DNA of 64,000 nucleotides, taken from assembly GCA_900314565.1 (NCBI GenBank), contig OMVU01000008.1, forward strand, positions 1 through 64,000. Direction: 5' to 3'. Below, in pieces: positions 17,864-27,090 of the stretch. The position numbers and the translations under genes were made by a program. Below the pieces are notes generated by a model. That model did no database searches. It was not told where the DNA came from and was given only the letters and a program-made list of their open reading frames with translations. The stretch is from an uncultured Eubacteriales bacterium. GTDB taxonomy: Bacteria > Bacillota > Clostridia > Lachnospirales > Lachnospiraceae. Position 1 is the first letter of the stretch. Each line of letters begins with the position of its first letter.

Positions 17864-19036
17864 TCAGCTGATATCACTCTCACCCGGTGCATGGAGCAGC
17901 ATGCAGGCAATCTGATAGCGGAGCCTGTCAGCGGGACTGTCCAGCTCATTGCCGAGCAGCTTTCGGATATTGCCGAGCCTGTAGACAGCGGTATTGCGGT
18001 GTGTGAAAGTCCGCTTCGCGACGGCTTTAATACTTCCCCCGGTCTCGAGATAAATTTCCAGCGTCTCTATATAGTTCGTACCGTGTTCTCTGTCGTAGAT
18101 GAGCAGCGGCATAAGAAGTTTTTCTCCCATCTCTTTTCGGAGCAGAGGATCAGGAATCAGGCACAGCATCCTATAAAGGCCCATATCGTCGAACCAGATC
18201 ATTTTCTGCTCTGACTCTGCAGCCATGCGCACGGCAGCTCCGGCCCGCCGGTAAGCCAGATGCAGATTTTGGATATCTTTCATTGGACTCCCGATGCCCA
18301 CACAGATCCTGTGATCCGGCATCCGGATCTCAAGTCTTTTCACGAACCGGTCCAGCAAATCGCGAAGATGATCCTCGGGAACATCGTTGGTCACCATGAC
18401 AAAGGCTGCATCATAATAGAAGAAAGACGCGTTGTGGCTGATCGATTCAAGATAAATCTGCAGCTGGAAGCTGATCCTGCGCCGTTCCACGGTATCCATC
18501 GTATCAAGATTCCCCGGCTTAATAAGAACGACCTGGAAAGTTCCGTCTACATCAAAATAAGGCAGCAGTCTCTTTCGACAATTTTCCGTATCTTCAGGGG
18601 TCTTTATGGCCTGAATCAGTGCGCCGGATATTTCATCGTCCGTGATTCCCTGCAGCAGGATCCGCATGCTGAGGTCTTTTATCATATCAAAGAGCGGTAT
18701 GTCCCACGGGACGGTCATGAGCGGGAAGTCATTGTCTTCACAGAATGCCCGTACCTTCCCGGGGATTTCCATTATATACATGCCGGTGTTGATGATGAGC
18801 CCGGAAGCCCCGAGCCCGCTGAGTTCCTTTACAAGCTCAAGCTGCTGCTCCGGCTGTCTGAAACCCAGTCCGGTGGTCACCGCCAGATCCTTGCCTGCAA
18901 AATTCTGCAGAATCGTCATATCTTCGATCATGAGGATCCAGCTGATCGAGTTTGCCCAGCCGTTCCTTCCTGCTTCCAGTTTTATCTTGTAGCGTGACCC
19001 TGATACGGTCATCATGTCCTCAATCGTAAATCCCAT
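17864..19036 (-). CDS. PucR/CdaR-family transcriptional regulator
   Basis: A 390-residue regulator. The N-terminal PucR sensor domain (about 1-120) has TIEDMM at the start, GKDLAVTTGLGF and GASGLIINTG. A middle GGDEF-like, non-catalytic domain is about 165-290. The C-terminal helix-turn-helix (PucR-type HTH_30) has LEIYLETGGSIKAVAKRTFTHRNTAVYRLGNIRKL. The start follows AAGGAGACGTTT; an earlier frame start adds eight residues without support. PucR-type proteins often control nearby purine, amino acid or peptide uptake genes. It is divergent from a small gene and the oligopeptide transporter, so control of those is a reasonable inference. The effector is unknown. Confidence 0.85.
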   Translation of the reverse strand: MGFTIEDMMTVSGSRYKIKLEAGRNGWANSISWILMIEDMTILQNFAGKDLAVTTGLGFRQPEQQLELVKELSGLGASGLIINTGMYIMEIPGKVRAFCEDNDFPLMTVPWDIPLFDMIKDLSMRILLQGITDDEISGALIQAIKTPEDTENCRKRLLPYFDVDGTFQVVLIKPGNLDTMDTVERRRISFQLQIYLESISHNASFFYYDAAFVMVTNDVPEDHLRDLLDRFVKRLEIRMPDHRICVGIGSPMKDIQNLHLAYRRAGAAVRMAAESEQKMIWFDDMGLYRMLCLIPDPLLRKEMGEKLLMPLLIYDREHGTNYIETLEIYLETGGSIKAVAKRTFTHRNTAVYRLGNIRKLLGNELDSPADRLRYQIACMLLHAPGESDIS

Positions 19037-19116
19037 AAACGTCTCCTTTTTATTGTGCAAATTGACGTAATTAATGATAATTCTTCAACAATTCCTGAGC
19101 AGGCGTCTCCTGTATA

Positions 19117-19131
19117 TGTGCTATGAGCACA
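19117..19131. promoter_or_regulatory. palindrome, candidate operator
   Basis: TGTGCT-ATG-AGCACA is a perfect inverted repeat in the spacer between the divergent PucR-type gene and the small protein gene. The half-site AGCAC recurs at 19136-19140. Binding by the adjacent regulator is inference. Confidence 0.4.
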
Positions 19132-19263
19132 AATAAGCACCGTGAGATTTGAGGCGGGAGGCCGTAGAAGTGGGGTGAAAATCGTATATTATATAGTTAT
19201 AAGATACAAGAGTAAAAACAATTTAGCAAGATATTAGCAGAATCTGCAGAAAGAGGGTCTATT

Positions 19264-19419
19264 ATGAGAAAATACTCAATGGAATATTACATGATGAACG
19301 ACACTACATTTTACTGCCCTGAATGGCAGAATCCTGATATGACGGACAGCTGCCAGGTCGTAGAGAGTTCCGAGAACATGAGCCGTATTGAAAAGTTCTT
19401 CCGTGAGCTGTTTGGCTGA
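19264..19419 (+). CDS. small protein of 51 residues, unknown function
   Basis: ATG at 19264 is preceded by AGAGGG and opens a 51-codon frame starting MRKYSMEYYMMNDTTFYCPE and ending RIEKFFRELFG, then TGA. The product has no signal peptide or membrane helix. It holds two cysteines (18 and 30), is rich in Met, Tyr and Glu, and ends in an amphipathic-looking helix. A good terminator 60 bases downstream shows the unit is transcribed on its own. It lies between the PucR-type regulator and the oligopeptide operon. I do not recognise a family. Confidence 0.6.
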   Translation: MRKYSMEYYMMNDTTFYCPEWQNPDMTDSCQVVESSENMSRIEKFFRELFG

Positions 19420-19478
19420 CCGGAAAAATTCAGACGGGCTTTATGCCGGCGCAATGGAGTGCGAATAAAGATATGAGA

Positions 19479-19510
19479 GAAGTCTTCCGATCGGAGGGCT
19501 TCTTTTTTTT
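19479..19510 (+). terminator. terminator of the small protein gene
   Basis: GAAGTCTTCC pairs with GGAGGGCTTC around loop GATC, followed by eight Ts. Confidence 0.85.
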
Positions 19511-19517
19511 CAGGAAA

Positions 19518-19577
19518 AGTTTCACTTTGCGCATTCATCTCAGACTCACATCACGAGAATTCTGCGTCAGAGATTAA
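19518..19577 (+). repeat. C-module fragment (right half, CTCTGACGC arm type)
   Basis: Matches the right half of the repeat at 34056-34240 (cactttgcgcattcatctca, then GCGTCAGAGATTAAA). It begins a few bases after the preceding T-run. Confidence 0.75.
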
Positions 19578-19830
19578 ATTTATTTATTCAGTTCCACAAA
19601 ATACCGGAAACAGGGGGCTGTTATTTAGTGCAAAATACATAAACGATTGACTTTTAACGCGTCACTGTATAAAATTCTTATTGAGCCTAATTTTGAGCTG
19701 TCTGTTTTCTGTGTCGACAAAGGAAACTTTCTGTGTTGATTTTCTTTGCGAAGCACAGAAATGGTGCTGTACAGGTACGTGTTAACGCATAAAGCGTTTC
19801 GCAATAAACAAAACAAGGGAGGAACTAATA
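19578..19830 (+). promoter_or_regulatory. leader and weak promoter candidate of the oligopeptide operon
   Basis: No gene is seen. TTGACT (19647-19652) and TATAAA (19668-19673) make a candidate promoter, with a short 15-base spacer. Downstream, TTTCTGTG..CACAGAAA forms a stem of eight pairs in the leader near 19728-19761. The ribosome site AGGGAGGA lies just before the oppA start. Confidence 0.4.
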
Positions 19831-21867
19831 ATGTTCAAGAGAAAAAAAGCGCTCGCTGCGTTGCTTGCAGGGGCAACATGTATCGCAATGCTGGCAGGCT
19901 GCGGTGGATCTGCATCTTCCGGCGGATCGGCATCAGGCGGATCGACATCAGGCGGATCGACATCAGGCGGCGGTGCACAGACCACTACGGTCGGAACGGA
20001 TACCTATTCCATGATCGATAACTTCGATGTCACCACACTGGACTATGTCTACAACAACAAGTCCTCTAACGGAGATTACACCAGCAACTTCATCGAAGGC
20101 CTGCTTACGCAGGATCGGCACGGTAATTTAGTTGCCGGTATGGCAAGCGAGTGGTCATCCAATGAGGATGCTTCAGAGTGGACATTCACGATCCGTGACG
20201 ACGCTACCTGGACTACAAGCGAAGGCGAGGAGTATGAAGCTGTCACGGCGGAAGACTTCGTGACCGGCCTTAAGCATGCAGCAGATTCCAAGTCCGAGAC
20301 TCTGGGTCTGGTCGCTGACCTCATTAAGGGACTTCGCGAGTACTCCGAAGGAACAGGCTCATGGGATGATGTCGGTATTAAGGCAGACGGCAATACTCTG
20401 ACCTACTCACTGACAGGCCCGTGCGCATACTTCGATGGTATGACAACATATTCCATCCTGTATCCGATCAACGCAGAGTTCCTTGAGTCCAAGGGGAGCG
20501 ATTTCGGTGCCGTTACACCGGATTCCATCCTCTACAACGGATGCTACATCCTGTCATCGCTGGTCCCGTCACAGGAAGTCCGCTTTGACGCCAACCCGAA
20601 TTACTATGACAGCGAAAACGTACATGTAAAGCATGTCGTTGTTACTTATTCCAATGGCGAAGATCCCGCACAGGGCTTCAACATGTTCGTGAACGGCGAG
20701 ACGACGGCTACCACCATCAACTCCTCTCTTCCGGATGTTGTAGCCAAGGCCGACGAGCTGTATCCGGACAATCAGTACAAGAGCCTGACGACATCCACAT
20801 CCTACTGGGGAGCCTTCAACTGGGATCGCCGCGCGTATGCTCTGTACAATGATCCGTCTGTCGCTACTACCTCCAAGACAACAGATGCGCAGAAAGCCGA
20901 TACCAAGGCTGCTATTCTGAACGCCAACTTCCGCCGCGCTGTTTATGCCGCTTATTCAGGTCATGCCGTTGAAGCGATCACCATGGGTGAGGAGCGCGCA
21001 GATGACGTTCTCCGCAACACACTGGTTCCGTACACATTCATGTCCACAAGTGACGGACGTTCGTATGGTTCTATCGTAACTTCCGAACTGGAAGCCCTCG
21101 TTCCGGAATATGCAGGCATCGACCTCAATGACGGCCAGGATGCATGGTACAATCCGGAGCTCGCAAAGACATTTGCCGAAAAAGCAAAAGAAGAGCTTGG
21201 CGCTACAATTTCCGAGTGGCCGATCCACCTGGATGTCCCGGTCTACGCTTCCAGCGAGAACCAGAAGAACATGCAGCTTGCTATGCAGAAGTCCATTGAA
21301 GACGCGATCGGCGACTATGTCAAGATCGATCTTCAGTTCCTCGAGGGTGATTCCTCTGTTTACTATTCAGCATTCTACAATCAGCCGGACGGCGTCTCCA
21401 ACTCCATCGACCTCGTGTTCGGTGCCGGCTGGGGTCCGGACTACGGCGATCCGAATACCTACATTCACTGCTTCGACATTCACGACGGCGACATGCTGAA
21501 CTACTCCGGTATCAACTATGAGAGCCAGGGCCAGGATGATGAGCAGAAGGCTGCTCTCGAAGCGATCGGCCTTACAGAGATCCAGAAAGTCGTCGACGAG
21601 GCCCGTGCTGCAAAGGGCGACGAGCGTATCGAGCTCTTTGCCAAGGCTGAGGCTATGCTGCTTGGTCAGGGAATCCTTCGTCCGTACAGCACGAGCGGTG
21701 CTTCTCTTACTGTCAGCAAGGTCGTCCCGTTCACAGCTGCTTACGGCATGTATGGTCAGGCTTCCTACAACCGTGTACCGTACTTCAAGTACATGGAGCT
21801 TCAGGAGGAGCCAGTCCTTGCAGCAGATTATGAAGCCGCCAAGGAGAAATGGCTTGCCGGCGAATAA
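19831..21867 (+). CDS. oppA: oligopeptide-binding lipoprotein of an Ami/Opp importer
   Basis: A 678-residue family-5 extracellular solute-binding protein. The signal peptide ends in lipobox LAGC (Cys24). A Gly/Ser linker made of repeated SGGS(T/A) units follows; the DNA is a tandem 15-base repeat at about 19917-19970. The body has typical features such as LTQDRHGNLVAGMASEW, WTFTIRDDATWTTSEGE, TAEDFVTGLKHAADS and DLVFGAGWGPDYGDP. Its length fits the pneumococcal AmiA/AliA class, which binds peptides at the cell surface. It is the first gene of a five-gene importer operon and is followed by an attenuator-like hairpin. Confidence 0.92.
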   Translation: MFKRKKALAALLAGATCIAMLAGCGGSASSGGSASGGSTSGGSTSGGGAQTTTVGTDTYSMIDNFDVTTLDYVYNNKSSNGDYTSNFIEGLLTQDRHGNLVAGMASEWSSNEDASEWTFTIRDDATWTTSEGEEYEAVTAEDFVTGLKHAADSKSETLGLVADLIKGLREYSEGTGSWDDVGIKADGNTLTYSLTGPCAYFDGMTTYSILYPINAEFLESKGSDFGAVTPDSILYNGCYILSSLVPSQEVRFDANPNYYDSENVHVKHVVVTYSNGEDPAQGFNMFVNGETTATTINSSLPDVVAKADELYPDNQYKSLTTSTSYWGAFNWDRRAYALYNDPSVATTSKTTDAQKADTKAAILNANFRRAVYAAYSGHAVEAITMGEERADDVLRNTLVPYTFMSTSDGRSYGSIVTSELEALVPEYAGIDLNDGQDAWYNPELAKTFAEKAKEELGATISEWPIHLDVPVYASSENQKNMQLAMQKSIEDAIGDYVKIDLQFLEGDSSVYYSAFYNQPDGVSNSIDLVFGAGWGPDYGDPNTYIHCFDIHDGDMLNYSGINYESQGQDDEQKAALEAIGLTEIQKVVDEARAAKGDERIELFAKAEAMLLGQGILRPYSTSGASLTVSKVVPFTAAYGMYGQASYNRVPYFKYMELQEEPVLAADYEAAKEKWLAGE

Positions 21868-21912
21868 TGACATGTGTCATTTTCAAAAGTTAGCTTACTG
21901 AACTAAAAAGAG

Positions 21913-21952
21913 GGGGAGCCTGTCGGATCGAATTCGCCGGCTCCCCGTTTTT
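21913..21952 (+). terminator. internal terminator/attenuator after oppA
   Basis: GGGGAGCC pairs with GGCTCCCC and is followed by GTTTTTA, whose T-run merges into the inverted repeat arm of the next element. It should lower transcription of the permease genes relative to the binding protein, as is usual in such operons. Confidence 0.75.
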
Positions 21953-22038
21953 ATCTCAGTGGGAGAAGGCCCCCGCTTCTTAAGCGGCAGGTCATGACAA
22001 ACTCGTCTCAGCGGAGGTCTGGTCTCCCACTGAGATAA
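21951..22038 (-). repeat. C-module repeat (CTCAGTGG arm type) inside the opp operon
   Basis: Bounded by TTATCTCAGTGGG and CCCACTGAGATAA, with an internal arm copy (CGCTGAGAC on the minus strand) and the hairpin CCCGCTTCTTAAGCGG. A and B modules are not evident next to it. It lies between oppA and oppB. Confidence 0.8.
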
Positions 22039-22153
22039 ACGCTCCGCGAAGATACGCAGGGATCCGATTTGGAAAATATCGGTTGACGCTGATCTTAAAT
22101 CCCGCGCTTTTGTCTCGCGGGCGAGACTTGAATGAAGAGGGATAGTTAGTTCT

Positions 22154-23653
22154 ATGAGTAAAGGATATATTTGGAAGCGGCTCCTGCGGTCGCTTTTGTC
22201 TATCATGATCATCATGCTTATCGTCTTTACGATGATCTTTACGCTGGTCCCGCGTGAGAATATTTTCTTCGAGGACAGCACCTATCGTAAACTGAGCAGT
22301 AAGTCAGACGATAAGACTGAATACGTATATTCCACCTGGGAAAAGCTTGGATATCTCGACTATGTGAGAATCAATGACTATTGCCAGGAACTTTACGGTG
22401 CCGGCAGTCCGGAAATGGCGAAGGCAGTTGAACCTGATTCCAAAGAAAGTCAGGATTTTGTGGAATTATATACATCTAAGGGTTACACAGTAGAAAAATA
22501 TCTCGGAAACGGGCGCTATTATGCCTACAAGGATATCCCGGTCATCAAGCGAATGGGATCCTGGCTTGCCCACCTCATCGTGATCGACACACCGATGTCC
22601 GTTAAGGATGAAGCGAATCCCGATCTTAAGAGAGGCATTTCCCTCGGCAGAACGCCGTCCGGAGGTCTGGCGGTCATCGGCAGCGGGACGACTTACAAGT
22701 ATCTCTTCTATACGAACAGCAAGTTCCCGTGGATCCACCAGAATTTCATCCGTCTGAATTTCGGCGTTTCCTACCCGACTTATCAGGGCCTCGATGTCAT
22801 ACGCGTCCTCTTCCAGTCTCAGGGCGATGAAGCGAAACGCCATGTCATCTATGAGACAGGTCTTGAGGGCGAGTCCGGCATCAATTTCGGAACCCTCAAG
22901 TACAAGGAAGTCCTCGACAAAATGGATACAAAGAAGTTCCCGGATCACTATGCGGACTACGAAGTCTACAGAAAACAGCCCTCTATGATCGGAACGTCCT
23001 TCCGCATGGGCATTATCGCCATGATCCTTGCCTACTCGCTCGGCCTGCCCTTCGGTCTTCTCATGGCGAGACGAAAAGACAAGCTTGCGGATAAACTCGG
23101 TATGATCTATATCATCTTCATCATCGCGGTTCCGTCTCTGGCTTATATCTATCTCTTCCGGTATTTCGGCACGATGCTTTTCAACCTTCCGTCGGTCTTC
23201 ACTACCTACGGACCGGGAGACGCGCGTTCGTGGGTACTGCCGGTCATCTCTCTTGCCCTGCCGTCCATCGCCAGCCTTATGCTGTGGACACGCCGCTACG
23301 TGGTCGACCAGATGAGCGCGGACTATGTCAAGTTCGCCAAGGCCAAGGGTCTCAGCCAGGGAGAGATTTTCCGTACGCACATCTTTAAAAACGCAATTAT
23401 CCCGATCGCGCAGGGAATCCCTGCATCTCTGGCAGGCTGTATCACCGGCGCCATCATCACCGAGGCGATCTACTCTGTCGGTGGTATGGGTAAGATGCTG
23501 CCCAACGCGATCAAGCAGTATAACAACGTCATGATCATCGCCCTTGCATTCATGTTCTCCACAGTATCCGTACTTTCGGTCCTTGCCGGAGACATTGTAT
23601 TGACAAAGGTCGATCCCAGAATTTCGCTCAGTGAGAAGGCAGGGAGGTCGTAA
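22154..23653 (+). CDS. oppB: oligopeptide ABC permease, AmiC-type with large extracellular insertion
   Basis: A 499-residue integral membrane permease. TM1 (about 12-36, LLSIMIIMLIVFTMIFTLVP) is followed by an insertion of roughly 235 residues that should lie outside the membrane. The usual OppB core starts near residue 278 (GTSFRMGIIAMILAYSLGLPFG). The EAA coupling loop is AKAKGLSQGEIFRTHIFKNA. Ordinary OppB is about 305 residues. The long form matches, as I recall it, the length and design of streptococcal AmiC, where the extra domain meets the binding protein. The ribosome site is modest (AGAGGG). Confidence 0.9.
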   Translation: MSKGYIWKRLLRSLLSIMIIMLIVFTMIFTLVPRENIFFEDSTYRKLSSKSDDKTEYVYSTWEKLGYLDYVRINDYCQELYGAGSPEMAKAVEPDSKESQDFVELYTSKGYTVEKYLGNGRYYAYKDIPVIKRMGSWLAHLIVIDTPMSVKDEANPDLKRGISLGRTPSGGLAVIGSGTTYKYLFYTNSKFPWIHQNFIRLNFGVSYPTYQGLDVIRVLFQSQGDEAKRHVIYETGLEGESGINFGTLKYKEVLDKMDTKKFPDHYADYEVYRKQPSMIGTSFRMGIIAMILAYSLGLPFGLLMARRKDKLADKLGMIYIIFIIAVPSLAYIYLFRYFGTMLFNLPSVFTTYGPGDARSWVLPVISLALPSIASLMLWTRRYVVDQMSADYVKFAKAKGLSQGEIFRTHIFKNAIIPIAQGIPASLAGCITGAIITEAIYSVGGMGKMLPNAIKQYNNVMIIALAFMFSTVSVLSVLAGDIVLTKVDPRISLSEKAGRS

Positions 23654-24580
23654 ATGGATATGGAAAATACCAATCTGTTCGAGTTTGCGGAGTATGACGA
23701 GCTCGAATCCGAACACATTGCCGCGCCCCGGTACTCCTACTGGAAATCTGTCTGGAGAACATTTTTCAAGAACAAGATCACTGTCGGTGTCGCGGTTCTG
23801 CTTCTGTGCATCATAATATTCGCGCTGATCCAGCCGATGATGTCCGGCTACAGCCCGATCAAGACGCCGAACATCAACAATTCTCATCTGAAGTTCCTGA
23901 AGCCGTCGCCCGAGCATATCTTTGGTACCGACCACGTAGGAAATGAAGTCTTTGACGCAGTCTGGGCCGGTGCGAGGAACTCCATCATCATCAGCTTTAT
24001 CTGCACGGCCATCAACATGCTGATCGGTATTCCGATCGGTGCGCTCTGGGGATTCTCGAAGAAGATGGATCGCTGGATGATCGAAGTTTACAATGTCATC
24101 TCCAACGTTCCGTTCCTCCTTCTGGCCATGATTCTTTCCTACGTCCTCGGCGCAGGTATGAGATCTCTGATCATCACGATGACCTGTACGGAGTGGATCT
24201 TTGTCGCCTACTTCATACGAACACAGGTCATGATCATCCGTGACCGCGAGTACAACCTGGCCTCCAAGTGCCTTGGAACCGGCACATGGACCATGATCAT
24301 GAAGAACATTCTTCCGTATCTGATCTCGGTCATTATGACTTATGTATCCAGAGAGGTTCCTTCGCTCATTTCCTACGAAGTGTTCCTTTCTTACATGGGT
24401 CTTGGTCTTGGCACGACAAACGCGTCTCTTGGTCAGTCCATCGCCATGTATACTTCGTACATGAACGGCTATCCGCATCTTTTCTGGATTCCTGTAAGCG
24501 TTCTGGCTATCATCTCGATTTCGCTGTATATCGTAGGCCAGAGGCTTGCTGACGCAGCCGATCCGCGTACGCACATGTAA
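23654..24580 (+). CDS. oppC: oligopeptide ABC permease, second subunit
   Basis: A 308-residue permease with an N-terminal cytoplasmic segment, TM1 near 37-58 (FFKNKITVGVAVLLLCIIIF), the OppC-type extracellular loop HIFGTDHVGNEVFDAVWAGARN and an EAA loop around ASKCLGTGTWTMIMKNILP. Its start codon follows the oppB stop directly, and its ribosome site GGGAGG lies inside oppB, so translation is probably coupled. Confidence 0.92.
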   Translation: MDMENTNLFEFAEYDELESEHIAAPRYSYWKSVWRTFFKNKITVGVAVLLLCIIIFALIQPMMSGYSPIKTPNINNSHLKFLKPSPEHIFGTDHVGNEVFDAVWAGARNSIIISFICTAINMLIGIPIGALWGFSKKMDRWMIEVYNVISNVPFLLLAMILSYVLGAGMRSLIITMTCTEWIFVAYFIRTQVMIIRDREYNLASKCLGTGTWTMIMKNILPYLISVIMTYVSREVPSLISYEVFLSYMGLGLGTTNASLGQSIAMYTSYMNGYPHLFWIPVSVLAIISISLYIVGQRLADAADPRTHM

Positions 24581-24598
24581 CATGCAGGAGGAATATCA

Positions 24599-25672
24599 AT
24601 GTCAGAGAATAGAAAAATTGTATTGTCTGCCAGGGACATTGAGGTCCAGTTCAGGGTCAGAGATCATTATCTCACAGCGATCCGCAACATCTCGCTGGAC
24701 CTGTATGAGGGAGAGACCTTCGCGATCGTAGGCGAGAGCGGTTCCGGTAAGTCAGTTTTTACAAAGACCTTTACAGGCATGCTGGAATCCAACGGAAAGA
24801 TTTCCAACGGTTCCGTCATGTTCCACGGGAAAGATTTGACAAAGCTGAAGACAGACAAGGACTGGGAAGGCATCCGCGGCGCCAAAATTTCCACGATTTT
24901 CCAGGACCCGATGACTTCACTGAACCCGATCCGCACGATCGGTTCTCAGATCACCGAAGTTGTCGAAAAACATCAGGGCGTTTCCAAGGCCGAAGCAAAA
25001 AAGCAGGCGATCGAGATGATGGAGCGCGTCGGCATCAAGGATGCGGCAAACCGTTTTGACGAGTATCCGTTCCAGTATTCGGGCGGTATGCGTCAGCGTA
25101 TCGTTATCGCGATCGCACTCTCCTGCCATCCGGAGATCCTGATCTGCGACGAGCCGACGACGGCTCTGGATGTTACCATCCAGGCACAGATCCTGCAGCT
25201 GATCCGCGATCTGCAGAAGGAACTGGGCTTCACGACGCTCTATATTACCCACGACCTGGGCGTTGTTGCCAATGTCGCCGACCGCGTCGGCGTCATGTAC
25301 GGCGGCCAGATCATCGAGTACGGCAATGTCGAGGAAATCTTCTTCGATCCGCGTCACCCCTACACCTGGGCGCTGCTCTCCAGCCTGCCCCAGCTGGGCG
25401 TCAAGGGTCAGGACCTCTACTACATCGCCGGCACGCCGCCTTCGCTTTACAATAAGATCCAGGGCGACGCATTTGCACCGCGCAATGAGCACGCCCTCAA
25501 GATCGACTTTAAACAGGAACCGCCATTCTTTAAGGTGAGCGACACGCACTACGCGAAGACATGGCTCCTTGATCCGAGAGCGCCGAAGCTTGAGAAGCCG
25601 GAGGTCATCAGGGATCTTCATGAAAAGATTAAGAAAATGACAGATAAGGGAGGAGCGTTCCATGTCGAATAA
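24599..25672 (+). CDS. oppD: oligopeptide ABC ATPase
   Basis: A 357-residue ATPase. Walker A GESGSGKS (about 45-52), Q-loop [10 protein letters not shown], signature [12 protein letters not shown], Walker [15 protein letters not shown]-loop ITHDLG. The C-terminal oligopeptide extension (about 270-357, GTPPSLYN onwards) lacks the four cysteines that bind a cluster in some OppD proteins. It pairs with OppF to drive import. RBS AGGAGG; it overlaps oppF by 11 bases. Confidence 0.93.
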   Translation: MSENRKIVLSARDIEVQFRVRDHYLTAIRNISLDLYEGETFAIVGESGSGKSVFTKTFTGMLESNGKISNGSVMFHGKDLTKLKTDKDWEGIRGAKISTIFQDPMTSLNPIRTIGSQITEVVEKHQGVSKAEAKKQAIEMMERVGIKDAANRFDEYPFQYSGGMRQRIVIAIALSCHPEILICDEPTTALDVTIQAQILQLIRDLQKELGFTTLYITHDLGVVANVADRVGVMYGGQIIEYGNVEEIFFDPRHPYTWALLSSLPQLGVKGQDLYYIAGTPPSLYNKIQGDAFAPRNEHALKIDFKQEPPFFKVSDTHYAKTWLLDPRAPKLEKPEVIRDLHEKIKKMTDKGGAFHVE

Positions 25673-26636
25673 TGCTAATGACAGAGAAGTAATTGTGTCC
25701 GTCAAGCATGTGGACATATCGTTCGATACCGGAGGAAAGAAGAAATTTAAAGCCGTCAGCGATGCGAACTTCGACATCTATAAAGGCGAGACATTTGCGC
25801 TCGTGGGCGAGTCCGGATCCGGCAAGACCACTCTGGGCCGCGCTATTATGCGCATCAACCCTTGCAGCGCCGGCGAAATTACATTTGAAGGAAAGAGAAT
25901 TTCCGGTAAGATTTCCAAAGAAGAGGACCGAAATGTGGTCCGCAGCATCCAGATGATTTTCCAGGATCCCGCGGCGTCGCTGAATGAGAGAGCGACGATC
26001 GAGTACTGTGTATCGGAAGGCCTTCTGAATTTCCATCTGTACAAGGATGAAAATGACCGTATCGCCAAAGTAGACAAGGCTCTTCAGGATGTCGGTCTTC
26101 TGCCGGAGCACAAGTCCCGCTACCCGCATGAGTTCTCCGGTGGACAGCGCCAGCGTGTCGGTATCGCCCGCGCCATGGTCATGGAGCCGAAGTTCATCGT
26201 TGCGGACGAGCCTATCTCCGCTCTGGATGTCTCGATCCGCGCACAGGTCCTGAACCTGATGAATAAGCTGAAGGCAGAAAAGAATCTGACCTATCTCTTC
26301 ATTGCCCACGATCTGTCGGTCGTCCGTTTCATCGCGGACAGGATTGCTGTTATCCACCTGGGTGAGATCGTTGAGATCGCGGAATCAGAGACTCTTTTTG
26401 AGTATCCGCTGCATCCGTACACGACAGCGCTGCTCTCGACGGTCCCGATGCCGGATCCTCTGATCGAGAAGAATAGAAAGCATAAGGTCTACGACCCCAG
26501 TGTTCTCGACCAGTCCGGTGCCCCGCGCGAGATGAAGGAAGTTCGTCCCGGTCATTTTGTCCACTGCACACCGAAGGAATACGATGAGTACTGCGCAAAG
26601 GCAGACAGGCTTGAAAAAGAAAAAGGAGTCCGTTAA
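25662..26636 (+). CDS. oppF: oligopeptide ABC ATPase, second subunit
   Basis: A 324-residue ATPase with Walker [10 protein letters not shown], signature [15 protein letters not shown], Walker [15 protein letters not shown] and H-loop IAHDLS, ending in a short OppF-type extension. The start lies inside oppD after AAGGGAGGAG. It is the last gene of the importer; its stop codon overlaps the stop codon of the convergent gene, and its last codons carry that gene's terminator. Confidence 0.93.
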   Translation: MSNNANDREVIVSVKHVDISFDTGGKKKFKAVSDANFDIYKGETFALVGESGSGKTTLGRAIMRINPCSAGEITFEGKRISGKISKEEDRNVVRSIQMIFQDPAASLNERATIEYCVSEGLLNFHLYKDENDRIAKVDKALQDVGLLPEHKSRYPHEFSGGQRQRVGIARAMVMEPKFIVADEPISALDVSIRAQVLNLMNKLKAEKNLTYLFIAHDLSVVRFIADRIAVIHLGEIVEIAESETLFEYPLHPYTTALLSTVPMPDPLIEKNRKHKVYDPSVLDQSGAPREMKEVRPGHFVHCTPKEYDEYCAKADRLEKEKGVR

Positions 26637-26644
26637 AGGACTCC
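26612..26644 (-). terminator. terminator of the DUF3899-like gene, inside oppF
   Basis: On the minus strand GGAGTCC pairs with GGACTCC and is followed by TTTTTCTTTTTC. The hairpin and T-run lie within the last codons of oppF, whose KEKEKGVR-like tail is coded by the A-rich complement. Confidence 0.75.
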
Positions 26645-26998
26645 GTAGGCAATGACTGCCGCGATGATCAGGTATAAAATTCCGAGAAAGAGAGGATAGT
26701 TAAATGCTGCCTCTCTTTTTTTTGTCTGATCCTTTTTATATTTCTCGTAGTTCATCGTTTCGTTCGGCTTCATACCCTTCCGCATGACGAAGCTGCTTAT
26801 GTCGAAATCGCCGCGCAGGGCCAGCGCGTAAATAATGCCTCCGATGAGGAGGACCATCGCAATGATGGTGGTCGCATCGGTAAAGAGCAGCAGCCTGTCA
26901 CGCTCCGCGGTGATGGCTCTGACCGTCGGATAGCCGAGCGTTATGATCACGTGCGTTATGAGAACGCGGGGATTTATTTTTCTGAACTGTTCTATCAA
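26633..26998 (-). CDS. small two-helix membrane protein, DUF3899-like
   Basis: A 121-residue protein with a hydrophobic helix around 40-62 ([22 protein letters not shown]) and another at the C-terminus ([22 protein letters not shown]), joined by a basic stretch ([21 protein letters not shown]). The layout fits DUF3899 membrane proteins, common in clostridia and without known function. The start is a TTG with AAGGAAGG nine bases upstream. It converges on oppF with a four-base overlap. Confidence 0.65.
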   Translation of the reverse strand: MIEQFRKINPRVLITHVIITLGYPTVRAITAERDRLLLFTDATTIIAMVLLIGGIIYALALRGDFDISSFVMRKGMKPNETMNYEKYKKDQTKKREAAFNYPLFLGILYLIIAAVIAYGVL

Positions 26999-27090
26999 TT
27001 TACAGTACCTTCCTTTGTGTTTTACTGCGTCTTGTAGAATTATATCACAGAAACGAAGCCTGGCAAGGAGATGCCTGCAAAGTCACAGTG

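Noticed and set aside
22466-24583. Open frame of 705 codons on the minus strand opposite oppB and oppC
   Set aside because: It is antisense to two clear permease genes, is rich in Asp, Arg and His in a way typical of reversed coding DNA, and matches no family I know.
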